NCBI GenBank assembly: GCA_900546465.1
Contig: URCX01000105.1
Coordinates: 1-7,061, forward strand
DNA from: an uncultured Bacteroidota bacterium
GTDB lineage: Bacteria; Bacteroidota; Bacteroidia; Bacteroidales; P3
Length of the DNA: 7,061 nt
Direction of reading: 5' to 3'
The position numbers were made by a program, and so were the translations under genes. Below are positions 1-4,469 of this stretch, in pieces. Under the pieces are notes generated by a model that made no database searches, was not told the DNA's origin, and saw only the letters and a program-made list of their open reading frames with translations. Each line of letters opens with the position of its first letter. The first letter of the stretch is position 1.

Positions 1-210
1 GTTACCGCGGGCGACGCCGCAAGTTCCGAAAAACCTACTTCGGAGCCGGGCGACTTGGAAGAAACGAGCGGCGGCGACGGGTTCGGCATTCCCGGCGAAT
101 TTGCGTTGAAAAGCGAAAAGGAAAAAAAGAAAAGGAAAAAAGCAAACACTCCCCTTACGGAACGAATCCGTACTCCGAAACACCAATGGTACATATTTCT
201 TTATGTTTAA
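1..210 (+). CDS. C-terminal fragment of an unrecognised hydrophilic protein (partial at the left edge)
   Basis: Reading frame 1 is open from the first base to a TAA at 208-210, giving about 69 residues with no start in the window. I do not recognise it. The first 40 residues are rich in Gly, Ser, Glu and Asp, a low-complexity acidic stretch. A lysine/arginine cluster follows (codons at about 115-141, KSEKEKKKRKK), and the tail ends in HQWYIFLYV. The DNA up to about base 115 is clearly GC-rich with mostly G/C third positions. From about 120 onward it becomes A-rich like the rest of the window. The other two frames of the first 120 bases are also open on the minus strand, as is common in GC-rich DNA, so the coding strand is not certain. 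It could be a genuine disordered C-terminal tail or a contig-edge artefact. Confidence 0.3.
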   Translation, partial: VTAGDAASSEKPTSEPGDLEETSGGDGFGIPGEFALKSEKEKKKRKKANTPLTERIRTPKHQWYIFLYV

Positions 211-356
211 TTATCTGAAACGATAAAACAAACCAACATATTGCACCTCCAAGCAGAATAAAGTCTCCTTTCATGCAAAAAAGCATATTGCAAGCACTTT
301 TCTTCTCAAAAGCCGCACATATCCCTATCAAGTAGAATAGATTTATGCCATTTTTT

Positions 357-388
357 ATTGGTCGGTTCAAAGAAAAGAAGTAATTTTG
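357..388 (+). promoter_or_regulatory. Bacteroidota-type promoter of mutB
   Basis: A -7 box TAATTTTG at 381-388 fits the Bacteroidota sigma-ABfr consensus TAnnTTTG exactly. An ATTG at 357-360 sits 20 bases upstream, the expected spacing for the -33 TTTG element. Transcription would start near 393-396, giving a leader of about 70 bases before the mutB ATG at 464. The bases immediately after the box (CAGACTGATA) are identical to those after the ygiQ -7 box. Confidence 0.65.
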
Positions 389-397
389 CAGACTGAT

Positions 398-424
398 AAC
401 GCCCTCATGCATATTGGCGGCGTT
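398..424 (+). other. Hairpin in the mutB leader, followed by a short T run
   Basis: AACGCC (398-403) pairs perfectly with GGCGTT (419-424) around a 15-base loop that itself contains the palindrome ATGCAT (408-413). GTTTTT follows at 425-430. It begins within a few bases of the predicted transcription start. The form resembles a weak early terminator or a 5' stabilising stem-loop. A 6-bp stem is marginal, so a regulatory role is only an inference. Confidence 0.3.
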
Positions 425-463
425 GTTTTTGAGTATCGAATAAATAATAAATACTTCTGATAA

Positions 464-2614
464 ATGAGACCAAATTTCACAAACATCGACTTCAAGTCCG
501 TTGCTCCGGCAACAGATTTCGAGGAATGGGAAAAGGCTGTCGGCAATAATAAATCATGGCTGACACCGGAACAAATACCGGTAAAACCGGTATATGGAAA
601 GGCTGACCTTGAAGGAATGGAACACTTGAACTATGCAGCAGGTATAGCACCAAATCTTCGCGGACCTTATTCCACAATGTACGTCATGAGACCGTGGACA
701 ATCCGTCAATACGCAGGTTTCTCCACAGCCGAAGAGTCAAACGCATTTTATCGCAGAAACATAGCAGCAGGACAAAAAGGACTTTCCGTTGCATTCGACT
801 TGGCGACACATAGAGGTTATGACTCAGACCACGAAAGAGTTGTAGGTGATGTGGGAAAAGCCGGAGTGGCAGTGGACTCCATATTGGATATGGAAATCTT
901 GTTCGACCAAATTCCTTTGGATAAGATGTCCGTATCCATGACAATGAACGGAGCCGTATTGCCGATACTCGCATTCTACATCATAGCGGCAGAAGAGCAA
1001 GGCGTTTCGCAGGATAAGTTGTCGGGAACCATACAAAACGACATCTTGAAAGAGTTCATGGTTCGTAACACATACATCTATCCTCCTAAACCATCGATGA
1101 AAATCATTGCCGACATATTCGAATACACCTCAAAGAATATGCCGAAATTCAACTCCATATCCATATCCGGCTACCACATGCAGGAAGCAGGAGCAACCTG
1201 CGATATAGAAATGGCATACACCTTGGCAGACGGATTGGAATACATCAGAGCAGGTATCAACGCAGGAATGAATGTCGATCAATTCGCTCCTCGTCTATCA
1301 TTCTTCTGGGCAATAGGCATGAATCACTTCATGGAAATTGCAAAGATGAGAGCAGCGAGAATGCTTTGGGCAAAATTGATAAAACAATTCAATCCGCAAA
1401 ATCCTAAATCCCTTGCATTACGTACTCACAGCCAAACCTCCGGTTGGTCATTGACAGAGCAAGATCCGTTCAACAACGTAGGAAGAACCTGCATTGAAGC
1501 AATGGGAGCAGCCTTGGGACATACGCAATCACTCCACACCAACGCATTGGACGAAGCCATAGCATTGCCAACCGACTTCTCCGCACGTATTGCAAGAAAC
1601 ACTCAAATCTACTTACAAGAAGAAACCAACATCTGTCGTAATGTCGATCCATGGGCAGGAAGCTACTATGTGGAAAGTTTGACACACGAAATAGCACACA
1701 GAGCGTGGGGACATATTCAAGAAGTCGAGAAACTCGGCGGTATGGCAGCAGCCATCGAGAGCGGTATCCCTAAGATGAGAATCGAAGAAGCCTCCGCAAG
1801 AAAACAAGCAAGAATCGACTCCGGCAAAGACACCATCTTGGGAGTAAACAAGTACCGCTTGGAAAACGAAGACACAATCGACACATTGGAAATCGACAAC
1901 ACAGCCGTAAGAGAAGCCCAAATCAAACGTTTGGCTAAATTGAGAGCAGAAAGAAACGAAGCCGATGTGCAATCCGCTTTGGAAGCCCTTTCAAACGTTG
2001 CAGCAACAGGCAAGGGTAACCTATTGGAAATGTCCATCGACTGTGCAAGAAAGAGAGCCTCTCTTGGAGAAATCTCTTACGCATTGGAAAAACATTTCGG
2101 ACGATACAAAGCAAAAATCAATCTTATTTCAGGCGTGTACAGTGCAGATACAAAAGACAACGCAAACTTCAAGAAAGCACAAGAACTATGCGATGAATTT
2201 GCGAAGATAGAAGGAAGAAGACCTCGTATAATGATAGCCAAAATGGGTCAGGACGGACACGACAGAGGAGCCAAAGTCGTAGCAACCGGTTATGCAGACA
2301 TCGGATTCGACGTCGATATGGGACCATTGTTCCAAACCCCTGCCGAAAGTGCAAAGCAAGCCGTAGAGAACGACGTTCACATCTTGGGCGTAAGTTCCTT
2401 GGCAGCAGGACACAAAACATTGGTACCGCAAGTAATCGCAGAATTAAAGAAATTAGGCAGAGAAGACATCATGGTAGTTGTCGGCGGCGTTATCCCTCCG
2501 CAAGACTACGACTTCCTATACAAAGCAGGAGCCGCAGCAATCTTCGGACCCGGAACAATCATTGCCGAGAGTGCAATCAAGATGTTGGAACTCCTTTTGG
2601 CAGCAAGAAAATAA
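464..2614 (+). CDS. mutB: Methylmalonyl-CoA mutase, large (catalytic) subunit
   Basis: It interconverts (R)-methylmalonyl-CoA and succinyl-CoA using adenosylcobalamin in the cytoplasm, a step of the succinate-to-propionate route of Bacteroidales. The 716-residue length is normal for the large subunit. The N-terminal two-thirds is the substrate-binding TIM barrel. Residues equivalent to the Propionibacterium active-site Tyr89, Arg207 and His244 are visible as Tyr83 (RQYAGF), Arg201 (MVRNTY) and His238 (SGYHMQ). The C-terminal B12-binding domain (about residues 585-716) carries the base-off DxHxxG motif as DGHDRG at 597-602, with His599 as the lower cobalt ligand, then SSLAAGH and GGVIPPQDYD. 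The ATG at 464 has no Shine-Dalgarno sequence, usual for the phylum, and the protein start aligns with the family. Codons for Tyr, Phe, Asn and Ile mostly end in C, suggesting high expression. No mutA (small subunit) precedes it and a terminator follows, so it appears to be transcribed alone. It could act as a homodimer or partner with a MutA encoded elsewhere. Confidence 0.97.
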   Translation: MRPNFTNIDFKSVAPATDFEEWEKAVGNNKSWLTPEQIPVKPVYGKADLEGMEHLNYAAGIAPNLRGPYSTMYVMRPWTIRQYAGFSTAEESNAFYRRNIAAGQKGLSVAFDLATHRGYDSDHERVVGDVGKAGVAVDSILDMEILFDQIPLDKMSVSMTMNGAVLPILAFYIIAAEEQGVSQDKLSGTIQNDILKEFMVRNTYIYPPKPSMKIIADIFEYTSKNMPKFNSISISGYHMQEAGATCDIEMAYTLADGLEYIRAGINAGMNVDQFAPRLSFFWAIGMNHFMEIAKMRAARMLWAKLIKQFNPQNPKSLALRTHSQTSGWSLTEQDPFNNVGRTCIEAMGAALGHTQSLHTNALDEAIALPTDFSARIARNTQIYLQEETNICRNVDPWAGSYYVESLTHEIAHRAWGHIQEVEKLGGMAAAIESGIPKMRIEEASARKQARIDSGKDTILGVNKYRLENEDTIDTLEIDNTAVREAQIKRLAKLRAERNEADVQSALEALSNVAATGKGNLLEMSIDCARKRASLGEISYALEKHFGRYKAKINLISGVYSADTKDNANFKKAQELCDEFAKIEGRRPRIMIAKMGQDGHDRGAKVVATGYADIGFDVDMGPLFQTPAESAKQAVENDVHILGVSSLAAGHKTLVPQVIAELKKLGREDIMVVVGGVIPPQDYDFLYKAGAAAIFGPGTIIAESAIKMLELLLAARK

Positions 2615-2672
2615 GAAAAACTTACGTGTCGAAGAGCGTTTTATTGCTTACGATAAGTAAAGTCCACGAAGC

Positions 2673-2709
2673 GAAGAGAGACGAAAGAGACCGTCTCTCT
2701 TCTTTTTAT
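2673..2709 (+). terminator. Intrinsic terminator of mutB
   Basis: An 11-bp perfect stem GAAGAGAGACG (2673-2683) / CGTCTCTCTTC (2692-2702) encloses an 8-base loop and runs into TTTTTATT (2703-2710). It lies 59 bases after the mutB stop. The stem plus U tract is a textbook Rho-independent terminator on the plus strand. Confidence 0.85.
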
Positions 2710-2826
2710 TTCCGTTACCCAATCTCCGATGTCTGCATACTATGATGAATAAAAGGTTATATACCATGCCTGCTACTTCTCCTATTAAAACTCGACAAAC
2801 ACTAATGCTACAGATACCACAATCAT

Positions 2827-2856
2827 AAGAAAAAGGACGTTGCTCACACAACGTCC
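2827..2856 (-). terminator. Intrinsic terminator for the minus-strand barrel-protein gene
   Basis: GGACGTTG (2835-2842) and CAACGTCC (2849-2856) form an 8-bp perfect stem with a 6-base loop. Read on the minus strand, the stem is followed by TTTTTCTT (2834 down to 2827). It lies about 145 bases beyond the stop codon of the gene at 3001-3768, so that message would have a fairly long 3' untranslated region. Confidence 0.75.
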
Positions 2857-3000
2857 CTGCAATAGTGATATTTGACAGTAGTACTCCGAGGGAAAAATCG
2901 AGTAGATCGTCCTTGTGATAATTGCAAAATATATTTCCTCGGCTTACTACTTGTCTTTCAGAATTAAAATCCCTTTCCTTTGGAAAGCAAAACTTATTGC

Positions 3001-3768
3001 TTAGAAGTGATAACCGACTTTCAATGTCAGCATTGAAGGTGAAATCGATCCGTACCCATTTAAGGATTCTTCATATCTACCATGAGCAGCTACACCATCT
3101 TCTTCATAATATGTACCTTTCACCTTCGCTGAACCAAGATTGTAATAATTCAAGCCTACGCTTAGTTTCTCGGAAAGAAGAACACCTACACCGACTTGAC
3201 AAGCAAAAGAGACCGCTGGATTATATTCAAACCCTAGTTTTGTGGTATATGAATACTCCACACCATTATAATAATATATGCATTCTTTTTCGATCGAATT
3301 CTTTGTTATCAACCGAACATTAAGTCCGACCCCTAACTCACCATATAGCTTGATCTTTTCTGCCAAATCGAAAGAATAGTTCAAACCTGCCATTAGCGGT
3401 ATATTCAAATATTTCGATGTGCTAACACTGCTAGAAATAGATCCATCCCACTCGAAACAAAGGTCATCAAGTGCATCTTTTATTTCTTCTTGCAATGGAT
3501 TGTACATTATATCAGCTTCAAACATGGCACGAAGGTTCTTAACCAAAGATATGGAACGCTGATATTTCACGCCTAATCCGAAACCTATCGATGCGGCTCC
3601 ACCATCTATCGTCGGGCCATAATCCAATAATAAACCTCCAAGTTCTCCGAACTTACCATTTGGGAATACGCCGCTGAGGTGCAGCGAAAAACCATCTTTT
3701 TGGGCGAATATTTCGCCGCATGAAATCGACATCATCAATATCGATATTGCTATAACTATTTTCTTCAT
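3001..3768 (-). CDS. Outer-membrane beta-barrel protein (porin-like, function unknown)
   Basis: This 255-residue secreted protein has a clear Sec signal peptide: MKK, a hydrophobic core (IVIAISILMMSIS), and a likely cleavage after FAQ near residue 23. The mature part alternates polar and hydrophobic residues in Gly- and Tyr-rich strands, for example GFGLGVKYQRS, IPLMAGLNYSF, LYGELGVGLNV and LSVGLNYYNLGS. It ends in a strand closing with phenylalanine (LKVGYHF), the usual C-terminal signal for BAM-mediated insertion. Together these fit the small OmpA-barrel-like 'outer membrane beta-barrel' families common in Bacteroidota, with an 8- to 12-strand barrel inferred from length. I see no TonB plug, peptidoglycan-binding domain or lipobox. 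A Cys at residue 17 (SISCGEIFAQ) lies inside the leader but lacks a good lipobox context. The gene stands alone on the minus strand, convergent with mutB and divergent from ygiQ, so its partners are unknown. Confidence 0.85.
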   Translation of the reverse strand: MKKIVIAISILMMSISCGEIFAQKDGFSLHLSGVFPNGKFGELGGLLLDYGPTIDGGAASIGFGLGVKYQRSISLVKNLRAMFEADIMYNPLQEEIKDALDDLCFEWDGSISSSVSTSKYLNIPLMAGLNYSFDLAEKIKLYGELGVGLNVRLITKNSIEKECIYYYNGVEYSYTTKLGFEYNPAVSFACQVGVGVLLSEKLSVGLNYYNLGSAKVKGTYYEEDGVAAHGRYEESLNGYGSISPSMLTLKVGYHF

Positions 3769-3814
3769 TGTGTATATTTTATTTTCTTGTTTTGCCTCAG
3801 TCCCTACGACGCTT

Positions 3815-3822
3815 GAAATATA
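3815..3822 (-). promoter_or_regulatory. Possible -7 box of the barrel-protein gene
   Basis: On the minus strand this reads TATATTTC, matching TAnnTTTG at all but the last fixed position, 46 bases upstream of the ATG at 3768. A TTTG (CAAA at 3848-3851) lies 25 bases further upstream, longer than the usual 19-21, so the call is tentative. Confidence 0.3.
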
Positions 3823-3876
3823 TAAAGCCTATCCTTACGGAGCGACACAAAAAAACGTGGGACTGTTACCGTATTT

Positions 3877-4003
3877 GTCATGTGAGGCTCCAGGAAATTG
3901 CCTAAACCATCAAATAGATAAAGCCCACGAATAAACATTCGTGAGCGTTCTACTTTACCCTTGATGGTTTAACCTGTAAAATTTTCCTGGAATTTCACAT
4001 GAC
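3877..4003. repeat. 127-base nested imperfect palindrome (MITE-like or structured RNA)
   Basis: Five stems nest in order around one centre: GTCATGTGA (3877-3885) with TCACATGAC (3995-4003); TCCAGGAAA (3889-3897) with TTTCCTGGA (3983-3991); TAAACCATCAA (3903-3913) with TTGATGGTTTA (3961-3971); TAAAG (3919-3923) with CTTTA (3953-3957); and CACGAAT (3926-3932) with ATTCGTG (3937-3943) around an AAAC loop. All listed arms pair perfectly, separated by small internal loops. The flanks read TTT before and CAAA after, which nearly extend the symmetry. No clear target-site duplication is visible and there is no coding content. The shape fits a miniature inverted-repeat element, or a long structured RNA on either strand. 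Confidence 0.8.
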
Positions 4004-4011
4004 CAAAGTTA
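4004..4011 (-). promoter_or_regulatory. Possible minus-strand -7 box abutting the palindrome
   Basis: On the minus strand this reads TAACTTTG, an exact TAnnTTTG match, ending exactly where the palindrome begins. A transcript from it would start inside the outer stem and run toward the barrel-protein gene. No TTTG or TTG is found at the proper -33 spacing, so it may be chance. Confidence 0.25.
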
Positions 4012-4151
4012 AGCAAACGCTTTATTTATGTCTTATCCTCTTTATTGAGGACTTCAAAAGTCTCTGTTAATCTGTCTTTTATTCTCCTTTCTCCGTTTTT
4101 TTTGAAACGATTTTGCGGTTAATAAAACCATTATACGCACTATTGCGATTG

Positions 4152-4159
4152 CAAATATA
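4152..4159 (-). promoter_or_regulatory. Possible minus-strand -7 box (TATATTTGCA)
   Basis: On the minus strand this reads TATATTTG followed by CA, an exact consensus match including the frequent trailing CA. It points toward the palindrome and the barrel-protein gene about 385 bases downstream. There is no clear -33 element. If used, it would make a long leader containing the whole palindrome, or a separate small RNA. Confidence 0.25.
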
Positions 4160-4234
4160 AACATTTTCTTCCACCTGCGATAAGAATACCTTTTATTTCC
4201 TTATAAAATATCTGCTTCAATAAACAATCTCACA

Positions 4235-4311
4235 GAAACGCCCTTTCCTTAATCCCGAAACGCCGTAAGAATTTTTCAAAACGGCGTTTCGGGAAATCCT
4301 TACGGCGTTTT
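4235..4311. repeat. Nested inverted-repeat element with alternative pairings
   Basis: There are two left arms, GAAACGCC (4235-4242) and TCCCGAAACGCCGT (4253-4266), and two right arms, ACGGCGTTTCGGGA (4281-4294) and CTTACGGCGTTT (4299-4310). The second left arm pairs perfectly over 14 bp with the first right arm (14-base loop), and alternatively over 12 bp (4258-4269 with 4299-4310) with the second right arm. The first left arm can pair over 7 bp with the second right arm, enclosing the inner hairpin. TTAATTTTG follows the last arm. The form resembles an attenuator, but the ygiQ -7 box lies about 125 bases downstream, so any ygiQ transcript from that promoter would not include it. An intergenic palindromic repeat is equally likely. 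Confidence 0.7.
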
Positions 4312-4317
4312 AATTTT

Positions 4318-4420
4318 GTGTTTGTAAGGAGATGATTTTGTGCTGTTTGAAAAGGAGAGTGTTTTGCGGGTGTCGAGGGTGTGGGTTTCGGTGGATGGTG
4401 TATCGGGAGAGGGGGTGGCG
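4318..4420 (+). other. G-rich, C-poor tract upstream of the ygiQ promoter
   Basis: In roughly 100 bases only about six are C, while G runs recur: GGG at 4368-4370, 4377-4379, 4383-4385 and 4405-4407, and GGGGG at 4411-4415, with several GG between. The spacings are 6, 3, 19 and 3 bases. This could form a G-quadruplex with one long loop, or just reflect strand skew. It ends about 18 bases before the ygiQ -7 box. Confidence 0.4.
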
Positions 4421-4437
4421 TTCAGAGATATAATTGC

Positions 4438-4445
4438 TATCTTTG
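4438..4445 (+). promoter_or_regulatory. -7 box of the ygiQ promoter
   Basis: TATCTTTG matches the Bacteroidota consensus TAnnTTTG exactly and is followed by CA. It is only 24 bases ahead of the ATG at 4470, so the leader would be about 20 bases or less. The -33 region (around 4415-4419, within the G-rich tract) offers only a weak TGG. Because the box lies inside any longer reading frame starting upstream, it supports the ATG at 4470 as the start codon. Confidence 0.6.
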
Positions 4446-4469
4446 CAGACTGATATTTGGAAAAGGATT

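Larger units (their letters stand above)
2615..3000. other. Intergenic region between convergent mutB and the barrel-protein gene
   Basis: This stretch of 386 bases holds two oppositely facing intrinsic terminators (2673-2709 and 2827-2856). Apart from these there is only a small perfect hairpin, CTTTCC/GGAAAG at 2973-2987 with a three-base loop, just beyond the stop of the minus-strand gene. I see no credible gene: the short open frames here have no start context and no recognisable protein features. Confidence 0.6.
3769..4469. other. Long structured intergenic region between divergent genes
   Basis: About 700 bases separate the minus-strand barrel-protein gene from ygiQ, far more than two divergent promoters need. 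From left to right it holds a weak promoter for the barrel gene (3815-3822), a 127-base nested palindrome (3877-4003), two minus-strand -7-like boxes (4004-4011 and 4152-4159), an AT-rich stretch with no evident gene (4012-4234), a nested inverted-repeat element (4235-4311), a G-rich C-poor tract (about 4318-4420) and the ygiQ promoter (4438-4445). I find no credible protein-coding frame, tRNA or known riboswitch in it. Confidence 0.6.

Noticed and set aside
156..172. Perfect hairpin TACGGA/TCCGTA as a terminator
   Set aside because: A 6-bp stem without an adjacent T run on the plus strand; the T-rich stretch on the minus strand begins about 10 bases away.
155..412. An 85-residue minus-strand frame with two hydrophobic segments (GINLFYLIGICAAF and DFILLGGAICWFVLSF) that could be a small membrane protein
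   Set aside because: It covers the mutB promoter and leader, has no recognisable promoter of its own and belongs to no family I know. A hydrophobic translation is common in AT-rich DNA. A shorter start at MKGDFILL remains possible but unsupported.
395..463. Cobalamin riboswitch in front of the B12-dependent mutB
   Set aside because: The leader is only about 70 bases and lacks the B12-box core; the one hairpin present is too small.
1613..1972. Minus-strand open frames within mutB, including a 119-residue frame
   Set aside because: They are antisense shadows of a clearly coding, highly conserved gene.
2648..2851. A 67-residue minus-strand frame between the two terminators
   Set aside because: It overlaps both intrinsic terminators and has no start context or recognisable protein character.
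2922..3323. A 133-residue plus-strand frame
   Set aside because: It lies antisense to the barrel-protein gene, which has a signal peptide and barrel strands; this is a shadow frame.
3877..4311. CRISPR array or integron-like repeats
   Set aside because: The repeats are inverted and nested, not regularly spaced direct repeats with unique spacers, and no cas or integrase gene is present.
4332..4433. A 33-residue Cys-, Arg- and Gly-rich frame starting at an ATG preceded by AAGGAG
   Set aside because: The purine run touches the ATG with no spacer, such signals are not generally used in this phylum, and the odd composition simply reflects the G-rich tract.
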